The position numbers were made by a program, and so were the translations under genes. From Nocardiopsis mwathae (lineage in GTDB: Bacteria > Actinomycetota > Actinomycetes > Streptosporangiales > Streptosporangiaceae): a DNA stretch of 64,000 nucleotides. Below the pieces are notes generated by a model. It worked only from the letters and a program-made list of their open reading frames with translations. It was not told where the DNA came from and made no database searches. Below, piece after piece: positions 12,401-20,150 of the stretch (positions within the stretch are counted from its first letter, which is position 1; every line of letters starts with the position of its first letter). The stretch spans positions 434,001 through 498,000 of the forward strand of contig NZ_JACHDS010000001.1 in the NCBI RefSeq assembly GCF_014201195.1. The letters are read 5' to 3'.

Positions 12401-12823
12401 CAGGCTGTGGCCGGCCACCTTCAAGCGAATCGGGGAATCGACCCGACCGGGGTCGTCATGCTCGACACCTACCCGATCAAGGGGCGCACCGGGGCGCCCA
12501 TCTTCGAACGCCTCATCGGAGGCCTCTTCGACCGGGAAGCGACCTACGGCTGGTTCGACGCCACCCGCCTGACCGGCCAGGCCGCCTACATGAACATCCT
12601 CCAGGACCTCGACACCGACATCTCCCGAGCCCCGCTGTTCTTCGTCGGAGCCGAGGCCCCCTTCGAAACCGAACCTGACGGCTCGGCCCCCGCCGACTGG
12701 GCCGCCACCTGGGAGTCCGCCACCCTGACCCGCCGCGTCCCAGGCGACCACTTCACCATGGTCGAGGACCACGCCGAAACCACGGCCCGGGCCGTCGAGG
12801 AGTGGCTGGCGCGGCTGGGGTAG
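6491..12823 (+). CDS. Type I PKS, one module with TE: KS-AT-DH-KR-ACP-TE
   Basis: GTG at 6491 is preferred over the ATG at 6482 because it opens directly into a standard N-terminal docking helix ([17 protein letters not shown]). Domains by residue: KS 34-445 (TACSSS, EAHGTGT, KSNMGH), AT 557-896, DH 927-1253, structural KR from about 1260, catalytic KR 1462-1710 ([13 protein letters not shown]-type), ACP 1737-1817 (GFDSL), TE 1887-2110 (GYSSGG, MLDTY, GDHF). The AT has GHSQGE and FASH in place of HAFH, the methylmalonyl-CoA pattern and the only one in this window. DH motif is HxxxDxxxxP. There is no ER. A family B repeat in reverse orientation (9681-9778) lengthens the DH. The docking helix means it receives its chain from another PKS protein. 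Expected to add a propionate unit, leave an alpha-methyl enoyl product and release it as a lactam or acid. Confidence 0.95.
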   Translation: MSNEQKLLDYLKRTTADLRSARKKVIEAELREREPIAIVGMGCRFPGGVESPEDLWRVVDEGRDVVGGFPEDRGWDLAGLYDPEPGRPGKCYVDQGGFLYDAGDFDADFFGISPREAKDSDPQQRLLLETAWEAIESAGIDPTTLKGTPTGVFAGVMHHDYGVGNTVGSIVSGRISYTLGLQGPAVSLDTACSSSLVALHTAAQSLRRQECGLALVGGVTVMATPDAFLYFSEQRGLASDGRCKSFAAAADGTGWSEGVGMLLVERLSDAEKNGHRVLAVLRGSAVNQDGASSGLTAPHGPSQIRVIEQALEDARLPAEYVDAVEAHGTGTTLGDSVEAQALLATYGKDRPADRPVRLGSIKSNMGHAQAAAGVAGVIKMVMAMRHDRLPRTLHVDAPSPQIDWSAGGVELLTAPVAWPRTDEPRRAAVSSFGISGTNVHVILEEPPPAEGEPSPTDGDAPDPAAPLPVPWVLSATTPEALRAQAAKLHSHLEERPDLHPVDVGHSLATTRTAFAHRAVAVGNGRDELMRGLADLAHGGSADNIVHGTGSTETPRVVFVFPGQGSQWAGMAAGLLDASPVFTERMGECARALKPFVDWDLFDVLRGRPGAPTLAAVDVVQPALWGVMVSLAELWRAHGVEPSAVVGHSQGEVAAACVAGALSLDDGARVVSQRSRVIAERLAGKGAMASVVAPVGRVRDLVAAWGGRIQIAAENGPSSVAICGEPPVIDELIERLTGEGIRARRIGVDFASHSSFVEDVRDDMLQACDPVRPRSSDIAFHSTVTAARLDTAGLGADYWYRNLRSTVRFDEAVRGLLDTGADIFIEVSPHPVLSLGVDQAIEAAGAPAATVPTLRRDDGGPARFAISLAEAYVHGVPVDWAREFSGVGARRVDLPTYAFQRERYWVDPSGPCTGAPAGPAGGVGLEPVDHPVLTAAMPAPETGGVVLVGRLARASHPWVADHAVADTVLFPGTGFVELAIRAGDEAGCGRLDELTLEAPLVLPDRGGVALQVVVGERDAAGARSVGIYSRADDGPSRETPWTRHATGSVSETPTESAAAGLSVPPARSASSLGSAADAGGPAAGGVDGSARSFDFASPWPPADATALDVADAYERLRADGYGYGPVFQGLRAAWRRGDELFAEVALADAARAEADGFGLHPALLDAALHPALLPGDGAEGGRDGVGDAKGDGGATMVLPFGWNGVTLHAVGATELRVRLVTAPSGGGELAVADTSGRPVLTVDSLVVRKVPADRLITAARRPHESLYRVRWEPAPSLARVASSPPSPAAPRGLVVLGPDTLGLGGGAEQLADTTALAAAIDNGRTPPDLVVTRIAPATGDLPDAARTTACETLDLLQAWCGDDRLATSRLVVVAGGAAVAGADAEHTDLGLAPVRGLVRSAQAENPGRIVLLDPDDSVIPADLLCALAESGEPEVALRAGTPWVPRLARTGAPADRPDAWDASGTVLITGGTGGLGALVAQHLVAEHGVRHLLLAGRRGPDAPGAAELQADLVARGATVTMAACDVSDRAEVARLLAGIPVERPLTGVVHTAGVLDDGVIGSLTAERMDKVMRPKVDAAWHLHEFTHDLDLSAFVLFSSAAGVLGNPGQGNYAAANTFLDALAAHRRASGLPGRSLAWGLWARSSGMTDALGGAGTSRIARGGVLPLRDSEGLELFDAATTSDDAASVPIRLDLESLSGSGDLPPLFRGLVRRPSRRIVSGRADAEPLRDRLTGEPREAIEAEVLDLVRTHVAAVLGHGGPEDIDPDRNFFESGFDSLTVMELRNGLNAATGLSLPQMVVFDNDNPAALARQVAYLLTEELDGGTGGEQQNDPEEADDLHARLREAVLSGDPQRGLAMLRVAAEERPRYDSPADLDEPPAPVRLAEGAGNPRLICVSTPMATGGVHQFTRLVTHLRGVRHVSAVPVPGFSSGERIPATGACALETIAQSVLRAAEGQPFALLGYSSGGLLAQAVAGHLQANRGIDPTGVVMLDTYPIKGRTGAPIFERLIGGLFDREATYGWFDATRLTGQAAYMNILQDLDTDISRAPLFFVGAEAPFETEPDGSAPADWAATWESATLTRRVPGDHFTMVEDHAETTARAVEEWLARLG
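9681..9778 (-). repeat. Family B element, reverse orientation, in frame inside DH domain (copy B2)
   Basis: The reverse complement matches the 4965-5070 copy closely over its length, including GAACGAGCGAGCGGAGCCGT. Read on the plus strand in the PKS frame it gives a low-complexity insert ([20 protein letters not shown], then DGSARSF). It adds roughly 33 residues between the first DH fold and the segment that starts [10 protein letters not shown]. Both orientations of the element are thus free of stops in the frame used. Confidence 0.75.
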
Positions 12824-12848
12824 GGAATCACGTCCACCGCTCCCGCAC

Positions 12849-12888
12849 ACCGGGTCCGCTGATCACCACCCCGATCGGCGGACCCGGT
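12849..12888. terminator. Hairpin after the second PKS gene
   Basis: ACCGGGTCCGC (12849-12859) and GCGGACCCGGT (12878-12888) pair perfectly over 11 bp around an 18 nt loop, 26 nt after the PKS stop. No T tract follows. Confidence 0.5.
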
Positions 12889-13431
12889 GCCGCCTCCCGC
12901 AGTGAGCATGGGCTGACATCCGATGGTGTCCGTTTCGTCCGATCAAATCCCATGGTCATTCGCGGGAGCCGAACAAATCAGGCGCCGGGAGGATAGGGTC
13001 GTCCGCCGCCTCCTCTCCGGCCTGTCCGGAACCGACTCGCCCTCGGAAAGCGCTTACCCGCCCCCAAGGGCACCGCCGACCGTGGCGGGGCAGGGGCGCC
13101 CCACCACGCACCCGCCGTCGCCGCTGCTTTTCCCCACAGGACTCCCCGCACACGACCACCGACAAGGCCGCCCAGCGGACCCCATCAGCCTCACCCCCTG
13201 CCCCCTATCGACGTCGATCTGCCTGCTGCGGTGGGACCGGTGATTTCGGATCGGCGGTATCCACAGCGGAGCTCGGTGGTTCCCTCGCACGTGGGCGGCG
13301 TTGCGGTCGGGATCGGCTCCCGAAATTTCGGGAAACCGCCGCGCTGGTGAGGGGTCCTCCCGCAAGCTGGGGCGCATAGCTCCCCGCTCCCCGCCCCGTC
13401 GCAGCCGCAGTCGTGAGGAGATGAACGCTTC
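12889..13431. promoter_or_regulatory. Region upstream of the ABC exporter, with a 16-mer palindrome
   Basis: No gene seen. TCCCGAAATTTCGGGA at 13318-13333 is a perfect 16 nt palindrome about 100 nt before the exporter start, a plausible operator. No regulator gene is adjacent. Confidence 0.4.
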
Positions 13432-15411
13432 ATGCCGCTTTGGCGCCGACGCCCTCCGGCAGCCGACGCGCAGCAGTCCGCCACTGAGCAGTCCGCCACC
13501 GAGCCGTCCGGCGCCGAGTCGTCGGGTGCGCGGTTGCCGGAGGCGAAGGCCAGCCGCTACAGCCCCTGGGCGCATGAGCTGGAGGCGACATCGATCTGGC
13601 GGGTGGCGGCTCGGCTCCCGGCGCTGGTGGTCACCGCGCTGCGCTGGTCGTGGCGGGCCAGTCCGCGCGATACCGCGGCGACGGTCGGGTTGAACGTGGC
13701 GGCCGGGGTGTTCACCGCGTTCGGCCTGATCGCGGTCGCGGGCGTGCTGGAGTCGCTGTTCGGTTCGGGCCCGACACCGGAGCGGGTGCGGGCGGCGCTG
13801 CCCTCGCTGCTGCTCGTCGCCGGGGCGGCGGTGGCGCGCGGGACGCTGGCCACCCTGGCCGGGTGGGCGCAGGCGCGGCTGGCGCCGCAGGTGGAGCGGT
13901 CGGTCGAGCTGGAGCTGTTCCGGCTGACCTCCCGGATCCGGCTGGAGTCCTTCGACGACTCCGACTTCGCCGACACCATGTACCGGGCGCGTGACCGCGG
14001 CACGAGGGAGGTCGCGCGGATGGTCAACTACACCGTCGACGTCCTGACCGCGCTGATCGGGCTCATCGCCGTGGCCGGTGTGCTGTCGGTTCTGCACATC
14101 GCTCTGCTGCCGCTGCTCATCCTGACGGTGCTGCCCGACGGGTGGGCGGCGGTGCGCGCCGCCCGGATCCGCTACGCCAAGCTGCGCGAGATGACCACCA
14201 TCCGGCGCCGCGAGACGATCATCGGCGACCTGCTGGCCGATCGCGCGTCGGCCGCGGAACTGCGCGCCTACGACATGCGCCCCTTCCTGCTGGACCACTA
14301 CAAGGCCTGCGCCGACCACGTCCGCGACGCCCTGCTCGGCGTCGCGCGGCGCCAGACCCTGGTGCGCGCAGGCGGCGACTCGGCCTCGGGCGCCGCAACC
14401 GCACTCACCTACACCGCGCTGGGCGGGCTGCTGGTCGGCGGCGCGATGCCGCTGTCGGTCGCGGGGACCGCGGTACTGGCCATCCGCCAGGGGCAGACCT
14501 CGCTCAACCAGCTCCTGCTGAGCGTCAACGCCTGCTATGAGTCGGGCCTGTTCTTCAACGACTTCCTGGAGTTCTGCGACCAGGCACGCACCCGTCTGGC
14601 ACCGCCGGCGACCCGGCCGCTCCCGGGCGAGCTGGAGGTGCTGTCCACCCGCGGCCTGGTGTTCGCCTACCCCGGGACGGACGAACCGGCCCTGCGCGGG
14701 GTGGACATCGAGGTCCGCAGAGGTGAGGTGGTCGCGCTCGTCGGTGAGAACGGGTCGGGGAAGAGCACGCTGGCGCGGCTGCTGTCCGGGCTCTACACGC
14801 CTCAGGCCGGAGCGGTGCTGTGGAACGGCGTCGACCTGGCGGAGGTCGTGCCCGAGGAGTACCGGGCCCGCATCGGGCTCATCAGCCAGGACTACACCCA
14901 GTGGCCGCTGTCGGCGCGGCGCAACATCACCATGGAGCGGGACACCGACGAGCAGCGGCTGCGGCGGGCGCTGAAGCTCAGCGGCGCCGACGAGGTCGTG
15001 GCCGAGCTGTCCCAGGGGCTGGACACCCTGCTCGACAAGCGGTTCGTCGACGGCGCCGACCTGTCCGGCGGGCAGAAGCAGCGCATCGCGGCTGCCCGCG
15101 GGCTGTACCGGGACGCCGACCTGGTCGTGGCCGACGAGCCGACCGCCGCCCTGGACGCCCGCGCCGAGCAGCGGCTCTTCGACACCCTGCACACCGCGGC
15201 GACCGACCGGACGGTCCTGCTGATCACCCACCGGCTGGCGTCGGTGCGCATGGCCGACCGCATCTACGTGCTGGACCGCGGCCGGGTGGTCGAGCAGGGG
15301 ACGCACGAGCAGCTGATGGACATCCCCGGCGGCCACTACCGGCAGCTGTTCTCCATCCAGGCCGACGCGTATGCGGGCCTGGGCTTTCCCTCCCGGTCCG
15401 GCGAGGAGTGA
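13432..15411 (+). CDS. ABC exporter, fused membrane and ATPase domains (659 aa)
   Basis: A single-chain half-transporter of the MsbA/MDR type. An N-terminal tail of about 55 polar residues leads into a membrane domain (about 60-370) with hydrophobic segments such as VAAGVFTAFGLIAVAGVL and ALIGLIAVAGVLSVLHIALL. The nucleotide-binding domain follows: Walker A GENGSGKST near 438, Q-loop SQDYTQW, signature LSGGQKQR near 543, Walker B LVVADEP with the catalytic Glu, and switch His in ITHRLASVR. ATG 13432 lies 12 nt after GAGGAG. Its place between the PKS and starter genes suggests it exports the macrolactam or a precursor. A homodimer is expected, since no partner gene is adjacent. Confidence 0.9.
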   Translation: MPLWRRRPPAADAQQSATEQSATEPSGAESSGARLPEAKASRYSPWAHELEATSIWRVAARLPALVVTALRWSWRASPRDTAATVGLNVAAGVFTAFGLIAVAGVLESLFGSGPTPERVRAALPSLLLVAGAAVARGTLATLAGWAQARLAPQVERSVELELFRLTSRIRLESFDDSDFADTMYRARDRGTREVARMVNYTVDVLTALIGLIAVAGVLSVLHIALLPLLILTVLPDGWAAVRAARIRYAKLREMTTIRRRETIIGDLLADRASAAELRAYDMRPFLLDHYKACADHVRDALLGVARRQTLVRAGGDSASGAATALTYTALGGLLVGGAMPLSVAGTAVLAIRQGQTSLNQLLLSVNACYESGLFFNDFLEFCDQARTRLAPPATRPLPGELEVLSTRGLVFAYPGTDEPALRGVDIEVRRGEVVALVGENGSGKSTLARLLSGLYTPQAGAVLWNGVDLAEVVPEEYRARIGLISQDYTQWPLSARRNITMERDTDEQRLRRALKLSGADEVVAELSQGLDTLLDKRFVDGADLSGGQKQRIAAARGLYRDADLVVADEPTAALDARAEQRLFDTLHTAATDRTVLLITHRLASVRMADRIYVLDRGRVVEQGTHEQLMDIPGGHYRQLFSIQADAYAGLGFPSRSGEE

Positions 15412-15538
15412 ATCGGCGATAGCCGGGGCGGTGCGCCAGGGCGTGTGCGGCGGATGCCCTCCGGGGGGCGAGCGGCCGTCCGGAGCAGTGAGCGCAGTGC
15501 CGGTGGCCGCGATCCGGAAATGATCCGCCACACATGCC

Positions 15539-15566
15539 TTAGGGGGTCCTAGGGATCGCTTAGGGG
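15539..15566 (+). promoter_or_regulatory. Three phased TAGGG repeats upstream of the starter-unit operon
   Basis: TTAGGGG, CTAGGGA and TTAGGGG have their central T at 15540, 15550 and 15561, so they are spaced 10 and 11 bp, one helical turn each. The start codon of the aminopeptidase gene is 165 nt downstream. The same heptamer occurs in pairs before the starts at 20151, 25161 and 47946. The remainder of 15412-15730 holds no gene. Confidence 0.55.
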
Positions 15567-15730
15567 TTTCGCCCGTGGGGGGTTTCGTTAGGATCGAGAC
15601 CGGTCGCATATCTGTGTTGTGATGGATGTGACGATGCCTTCTCGATTGCGCGGCCGGTGTCGCGGGAGCGCGGGGACGTTCCGTTCTCGGTGAATGTTGA
15701 ACGAAGATCTTGACCGTCGAGGTGATTGAA

Positions 15731-16630
15731 ATGTCCCTGGCTCCCAGCGCCAAAGGGACCGTGCCGTTCAAGGAATTCCAGACGTGGTACCGGGTCACCG
15801 GGGACCTGGAATCCGAACGGCCCGCCCTGGTTCTGCTGCACGGAGGTCCGGGGAGCACGCACGACTATATGTTGAACATGGCCGAGCTCAGCGAGCTCGG
15901 TTTTCCTGTCGTGCACTACGACCAACTCGGCAACGGCGGCTCCACGCACCTGCCCGACCGCGGCCCGGCCTTCTGGACGGTGAAGCTGTTCCTCGACGAG
16001 CTCGACAACCTCCTCGGCCACCTCGGGATCGCCGACGACTACGTGCTGTTCGGCCAGTCCTGGGGCGGCATGCTCGCCGCCCGGCACGCCTCCGAACGGC
16101 CCGACGGGCTGCGCGGCCTGGTCATCGCCAACGCCCCGGCCTCGTACCGGCTGTGGCTGCAGGAGATGAAGGTGCTGCGCGAGCAGCTGCCGGAGGACGT
16201 CAACGAGACCCTGCTGCGGCACGAGGCGGACGGGACGACGCAGAGCGACGAATACTTCGCCGCCATGCGGGTCTTCTACGAGAAGCACGTCTGCCGACTG
16301 GACCCGTGGCCGCGCGACTACATGGCCTCCTTCATGGAGATCTACAACGACCCCACCGTGTACTACGCGATGAACGGGCCGAGCGAGTTCCACGTCATCG
16401 GAACGCTGAAGGACTGGTCGGTGGAGGAGTGCTCCGCGGATATCGCGGTGCCGACCCTGCTGGTTTCCGGGCGGTACGACGAGGCGACTCCGGCGACCGT
16501 GCAGCCTTTCTACGACAGGATCCCGGACGTGCGCTGGGAGATATTCGAGGAATCGAGCCACCTGCCGCATCTGGAGGAGCCGGAGCACTTCCGGGAAGTC
16601 ATGGCGGAGTTTCTCAACGGGGTCGGATGA
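15731..16630 (+). CDS. Alpha/beta-hydrolase, proline iminopeptidase family (VinJ-like cap-removing aminopeptidase)
   Basis: 299 residues. HGGPG (37-41) forms the oxyanion hole, GQSWGG carries the nucleophile Ser110, and SGRYDEAT and SSHLPHLEE supply the Asp and His. These are the signature of the proline iminopeptidase clan. ATG 15731 is chosen because GAGGTGA lies 5 nt upstream; a TTG at 15710 is in frame but lacks such a site. In vicenistatin biosynthesis VinJ, of this family, removes the N-terminal alanine that protects the beta-amino starter once the chain is built. The adjacent acyltransferase, ACP and adenylating genes make the same role likely here. The cap residue itself cannot be read from this sequence. 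Confidence 0.85.
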   Translation: MSLAPSAKGTVPFKEFQTWYRVTGDLESERPALVLLHGGPGSTHDYMLNMAELSELGFPVVHYDQLGNGGSTHLPDRGPAFWTVKLFLDELDNLLGHLGIADDYVLFGQSWGGMLAARHASERPDGLRGLVIANAPASYRLWLQEMKVLREQLPEDVNETLLRHEADGTTQSDEYFAAMRVFYEKHVCRLDPWPRDYMASFMEIYNDPTVYYAMNGPSEFHVIGTLKDWSVEECSADIAVPTLLVSGRYDEATPATVQPFYDRIPDVRWEIFEESSHLPHLEEPEHFREVMAEFLNGVG

Positions 16631-16734
16631 AATTGTCCGGCGCCGTTCTGCTGCTCGGGCCATCAGCCGGTCTTCCGGACCGTTGATCTGCTGAACATTT
16701 CGACCGCACGGCTGGGACAAGGGAAAGCGGACTT

Positions 16735-17697
16735 ATGGAGAACGGTGCCCGTACGGGCGAGGCGGTCGTCTTCCCCGGGATGGGGCCGACCCGCTTCGCG
16801 GACGTCGGCAAGTTCATGGTCATCAACCCGTTCGCGCGGGAGCTGGTCGCGGTCGCGAACGACACCCTCGGGTACTCGCTCGTCGAGCGCTTCAAGCGGA
16901 CCCCGGGCGACTACTCGGAGTACGCGCAGGTCGCCTTCCTGATCAACTGCCTCGCGATGGCGCGATGGGCCGAGCGCGAGCACGGCGCCCAGCCCGAGCT
17001 GTGCGTCGGACCGAGCTTCGGTGCCAAGACGGCGGCGATCTACTCCGGCGCCCTCGACCCCGCCCAGGGCGTCGACGTGGCGGTGCGCCTGGCCCGGCTC
17101 CAGGACGAGTTCTTCGCCACCGAGCACACCGACGTGGTCACCGCCTCCTTCGCGCGGGTGCCGGACGCGGCACTGCGCGAGATCCTCGACGGTATGGCCG
17201 AGCGCGGCGAGTGGTACGACGTCGCCTGCCGGGTCGACGCCGACTTCCACATGGTCTCGCTGCGCCGCGAGCACCTGGAGGCGTTCCACAAGGAGCTGAG
17301 GGGGCGCGGCGGGCTGCCGCTGTACGAGATGCACCCGCCCATGCACTCGTCCGCGTTCGGCGGCCTGCGGAAGCGGGCCGAGGAGGAGGTCTTCGCCGAC
17401 CTGGAATTCCGCGACCCCCGGGTGCCGGTGGTCGCCGACCAGGACGGCAGGGTCGTCACCACCGGCGACGGCGTGCGCGAGCTGCTGCTCGACGGGTTCG
17501 TCCGGGCGGTCCAGTGGCCCGAGGCGGTGGCGGCGATGCGGGACCGGGGGATCACCAAGGTCTATGTGTGCGGCCAGGACGCGCTGTTCGGCCGGGTCGG
17601 GGTCACCACCCGCACCTTCACGGTGGTGCCCGTCAACCCCCAGCTGGTCATGCGGCCCGAACGGCGCCCCAGGCGGCGGCCCGAGGCGCGGCGGTAG
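16735..17697 (+). CDS. Discrete acyltransferase (VinK-like dipeptidyl transferase to the PKS)
   Basis: 320 residues of the FabD/AT fold but divergent. The nucleophile elbow is GPSFG (Ser94), and MHPPMHSSAF (His200, His204) stands where extender ATs have SHAFHSP, so His204 is the likely catalytic base. The usual malonyl-binding arginine context is not obvious. In vicenistatin VinK moves the alanyl-aminoacyl group from the free ACP VinL to the loading ACP of VinP1. This cluster has the same free ACP next door and a loading ACP without its own AT on the large PKS, so the role fits. ATG 16735 has AAGCGGA upstream. It probably shares a transcript with the aminopeptidase gene, 104 nt before it. The C-terminus is arginine-rich (RRPRRRPEARR). 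Confidence 0.85.
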   Translation: MENGARTGEAVVFPGMGPTRFADVGKFMVINPFARELVAVANDTLGYSLVERFKRTPGDYSEYAQVAFLINCLAMARWAEREHGAQPELCVGPSFGAKTAAIYSGALDPAQGVDVAVRLARLQDEFFATEHTDVVTASFARVPDAALREILDGMAERGEWYDVACRVDADFHMVSLRREHLEAFHKELRGRGGLPLYEMHPPMHSSAFGGLRKRAEEEVFADLEFRDPRVPVVADQDGRVVTTGDGVRELLLDGFVRAVQWPEAVAAMRDRGITKVYVCGQDALFGRVGVTTRTFTVVPVNPQLVMRPERRPRRRPEARR

Positions 17698-17736
17698 GCG
17701 GGCCGACGGCGATGCGGGGTCGTCCGCCTTCGCCCG

Positions 17737-17760
17737 GCCCCGGGCCGCCCGGCCCGGGGC
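17737..17760. terminator. Bidirectional hairpin between convergent genes
   Basis: GCCCCGGGCC (17737-17746) and GGCCCGGGGC (17751-17760) form a perfect 10 bp stem with a 4 nt loop between the stops of the acyltransferase (plus) and the ACP (minus). Confidence 0.6.
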
Positions 17761-17772
17761 GGTGCAGGGCGG

Positions 17773-18021
17773 TCAGGCGGCCTGCATCTGCGACAGCGTC
17801 TTCCACAGCACACCCGGGGACGCGAAGGTCTCCATCGTCAGCGCCTCGTCCACGAACCGCACGTCGTAGGCGGCCTCCAGCTGGGCGAGCAGCTCGACCG
17901 TCCCCATCGAGTCCAGACCCAGGTCCCTCAGGTCGGTGTCCTCCTCCAGCGGCTCGTCCGCGGAGAGAAAGGGAACGTAGGACCGCAGAAGCTCTTCGAA
18001 CCGTTCATCCCACATATCCAC
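17773..18021 (-). CDS. Free-standing acyl/aminoacyl carrier protein (VinL-like)
   Basis: 82 residues with the carrier-protein motif [11 protein letters not shown]; Ser38 is the phosphopantetheine site. The acidic helix I ([14 protein letters not shown]) is usual for stand-alone carriers. In vicenistatin the counterpart VinL holds 3-methylaspartate, which is decarboxylated and then alanylated while bound. The gene is transcribed away from the adenylating-enzyme gene at 18223 and converges on the acyltransferase gene, its probable partner. ATG at 18021 encodes MDMWDERF; an internal ATG lies two codons later. It is too small and too distant from the PKS genes to be an elongation ACP. Confidence 0.88.
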   Translation of the reverse strand: MDMWDERFEELLRSYVPFLSADEPLEEDTDLRDLGLDSMGTVELLAQLEAAYDVRFVDEALTMETFASPGVLWKTLSQMQAA

Positions 18022-18222
18022 ATCAGCCTTTCATCGTGATCCCGGATGCACTGATCTCCGTAATGGACGTTATTGCACGAACCGGGGTGTGACAAGTTTT
18101 GTGGCACATTTTTTCGAGTTGGGGATTCGTTTCTCCGCGAAGGCCCTCTCTCTTCTTCGGTGTGTCCTGAAAACCGTCGAAACCGCTGCGTGCCGCACCC
18201 TTCCGAGGAGGAAGTGAAAGAA
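18022..18222. promoter_or_regulatory. Divergent promoter region, ACP (-) / adenylating enzyme (+)
   Basis: 200 nt of lower GC with T-rich runs (for example ACATTTTTTCG near 18108). It must drive both directions. I saw no TAGGGG repeats here on either strand. Confidence 0.45.
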
Positions 18223-19773
18223 ATGAAGGAAACAACCGGAGTGGCGCTGTACTCGCGTTTCCTTCGCGGGCTCGCCCGATCCCCCGACCGCCCCGCGGTC
18301 CGGCTCGGCACGGACACCATCACCTACGAGAGCGCCCACCGCCGTGCTCTGCTATGGGCCGGGTCCCTGCTCGCCGGGGCGCCCGAGCCGCCCGCGGCCG
18401 TCGGCGTGCTCGCGGGCAAGGGCGTCCAGTCGTACGTCGGCATCCTCGCCGGGCTGTACGCCGGGGCGACGGTGGTGCCGCTGCACCCCGCCTTCCCCAC
18501 CGCCCGAATCCGCCGGATGCTGCAGGTAGCGGGGGTGACGGCGATCGTCGCCGATGAGCAGGGGCTGGCCGGGCTGCCCGAGATCCTCCACGACGCCCCG
18601 CCCATCCTTGTGCTGGCGCCCGAGGTCGACGCGGAGGTCCCCGCCCCTCTCAAGGAAATCCCCGTCGACCCCGCGCACGCCCTGGCCGAGCCGCGCCCCG
18701 TCACCGCAGCCGACACCGCCTACATGCTCTTCACCTCCGGATCCACCGGCGTCCCCAAGGGCGTGCCGATCAGCCACGGCAGCACGCACCACTACTTCGG
18801 GCTGCTCGACGAGCGCTACGACTTCACGCCCGACGACGTCTTCACCCAGACCTTCGACCTCAACTTCGACTGCGCCATGTTCGACCTGTTCTGTGCCTGG
18901 GGTGCGGGGGCGAGCGTCGTCTGCCCGCCGCCGCAGGCCTACCGGGACATGCCGGCGTTCCTCGCCGAGCAGGGCGTCACGGTGTGGTTCTCCACGCCCA
19001 GCAGCATCGCGCTTCTGCGCCGTATGGGAGCGCTTGTACCGGGTTCGATACCGACGCTGCGCTGGAGCTTCTTCGCCGGCGAGGCACTGCGCCTGGCCGA
19101 CGCCGCCGACTGGCACGCCGCCGCGGTGAACTCGACGCTGGAGAATCTGTACGGCCCCACCGAGCTCACCGTCACCATCACCGGGCACCGCTGGTCGCCC
19201 GAGGAGTCGCCGCGGCTCGGCCTCAACGGGCTCATGCCCATCGGCCGCGTACACCCCGGCCACGACCACCTGCTGCTCGGTGCCGACGGCTCGCCCACCG
19301 ACGCCGACGAGGGCGAACTGTGCATCACCGGCCCGCAGATGGCGGCCGGGTACCTCGACCCCGCCCAGAACCAGGGCCGGTTCGTCGAGATCGACGGGCG
19401 CACCTGGTACCGCACCGGTGACCGGGTCCGCCGCGCCGACAACGGGGAACTCGTCTACATCGGACGGCTCGACGCCCAGGTCCAGGTACAGGGGTGGCGT
19501 GTGGAGCTGGCCGAGATCGAGCACGAGCTGCGCGGTGTGGACGGGGTCGAGGACGCCGTCACCGTGACCCGCGAGGGCGACGGCGGAACCGAACTGGTCG
19601 TCTTCTACACCGGTACCCCTACCTCCCCGGCCGCCCTCGCCCGCGAACTGCGCCGGGTCCTGCCGCCGGGCATGCTGCCCAAGCAGTACCGGCACGTGGA
19701 CGCGTTCCCGCTCAACCCCAACCGGAAGATCGACCGGGGCCGGTTGGGGTGCGTCGCGAACGCGATCGAGTGA
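18223..19773 (+). CDS. Adenylating enzyme, amino-acid activating (VinM-like, caps the starter)
   Basis: 516 residues of the ANL superfamily, without a carrier domain: core A3 FTSGSTGVPKG, A5 NLYGPTEL, A7 YRTGD, A8 GWRVELAEIEHEL and the A10 lysine in NRKIDRG. It resembles stand-alone NRPS A-domains rather than acyl-CoA ligases. ATG 18223 lies 11-12 nt after GAGGAGG; a GTG at 18214 is in frame but too close to it. In vicenistatin VinM adds L-alanine to the amine of 3-aminoisobutyryl-VinL; this gene is the better candidate for that step because the enzyme at 20151 shows the other pattern. The last eight residues (GCVANAIE) and the stop codon are encoded by the first copy of a tandem family B repeat, so the native C-terminus has been replaced. 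Confidence 0.85.
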   Translation: MKETTGVALYSRFLRGLARSPDRPAVRLGTDTITYESAHRRALLWAGSLLAGAPEPPAAVGVLAGKGVQSYVGILAGLYAGATVVPLHPAFPTARIRRMLQVAGVTAIVADEQGLAGLPEILHDAPPILVLAPEVDAEVPAPLKEIPVDPAHALAEPRPVTAADTAYMLFTSGSTGVPKGVPISHGSTHHYFGLLDERYDFTPDDVFTQTFDLNFDCAMFDLFCAWGAGASVVCPPPQAYRDMPAFLAEQGVTVWFSTPSSIALLRRMGALVPGSIPTLRWSFFAGEALRLADAADWHAAAVNSTLENLYGPTELTVTITGHRWSPEESPRLGLNGLMPIGRVHPGHDHLLLGADGSPTDADEGELCITGPQMAAGYLDPAQNQGRFVEIDGRTWYRTGDRVRRADNGELVYIGRLDAQVQVQGWRVELAEIEHELRGVDGVEDAVTVTREGDGGTELVVFYTGTPTSPAALARELRRVLPPGMLPKQYRHVDAFPLNPNRKIDRGRLGCVANAIE

Positions 19774-19842
19774 GCGGAGGCGTCGATGCCGTTCGGCCGC
19801 AGGCCCGTGTGCGTCGGCGGTGGAGTGAGGGAGGAGCGTGAG
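19746..19842 (+). repeat. Family B element, tandem copy 1 (B3)
   Basis: A 97 nt unit from GGGGTGCGTCGCGAAC to GGAGGAGCGTGAG, identical base for base to 19850-19946 and separated from it by 7 nt. It begins inside the adenylating-enzyme gene and supplies its stop (ATCGAGTGA). The centre matches the in-frame copies at 4965 and 45785. Confidence 0.9.
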
Positions 19843-19849
19843 TGCGCGG

Positions 19850-19946
19850 GGGGTGCGTCGCGAACGCGATCGAGTGAGCGGAGGCGTCGATGCCGTTCGG
19901 CCGCAGGCCCGTGTGCGTCGGCGGTGGAGTGAGGGAGGAGCGTGAG
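19850..19946 (+). repeat. Family B element, tandem copy 2 (B4)
   Basis: Exact repeat of 19746-19842 in the same orientation, with period 104 nt. The absence of any difference points to a recent tandem duplication. Downstream it changes to CTCGCAAGG instead of the 7 nt spacer. Confidence 0.9.
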
Positions 19947-20019
19947 CTCGCAAGGAGAACAAGGAGAAAAGCACAGCGGGCGGCCGAGGAACGCCAGGGC
20001 ACGCTCCGGGGCCGACGGG

Positions 20020-20036
20020 ATAGGGGAGCCTAGGGG
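20020..20036 (+). promoter_or_regulatory. TAGGGG pair upstream of the second adenylating-enzyme operon
   Basis: ATAGGGG and CTAGGGG have their T at 20021 and 20031, exactly 10 bp apart, 115 nt before the TTG start at 20151. Same heptamer family as at 15539, 25049 and 47744. Confidence 0.55.
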
Positions 20037-20043
20037 TATTGCA

Positions 20044-20057
20044 TACGTACGTACGTA
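20044..20057. promoter_or_regulatory. Perfect 14-mer palindrome TACGTACGTACGTA
   Basis: Three and a half TACG units forming a full palindrome, 8 nt after the TAGGGG pair and 94 nt before the start codon. It could be a second operator or part of the promoter. No bound protein can be named. Confidence 0.35.
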
Positions 20058-20150
20058 GGTAGCCTTTTTTCCCGACGCCGAATTCTTCCTTGTTCTGCCA
20101 TGGGCGCGAATCGCTCGTATGTTTTCAACTACCGGGCACGGGGAGTGGCC

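Noticed and set aside
2-12823. Inactive DH domains because Gly in HxxxGxxxxP is Glu or Asp
   Set aside because: His, Pro and the downstream Asp are intact, and I recall working DHs with an acidic residue here, so loss of function is not supported.
19746-19946. CRISPR-like direct repeats
   Set aside because: Only two 97 nt copies with a 7 nt spacer and no cas genes; it is a tandem duplication of a dispersed element.
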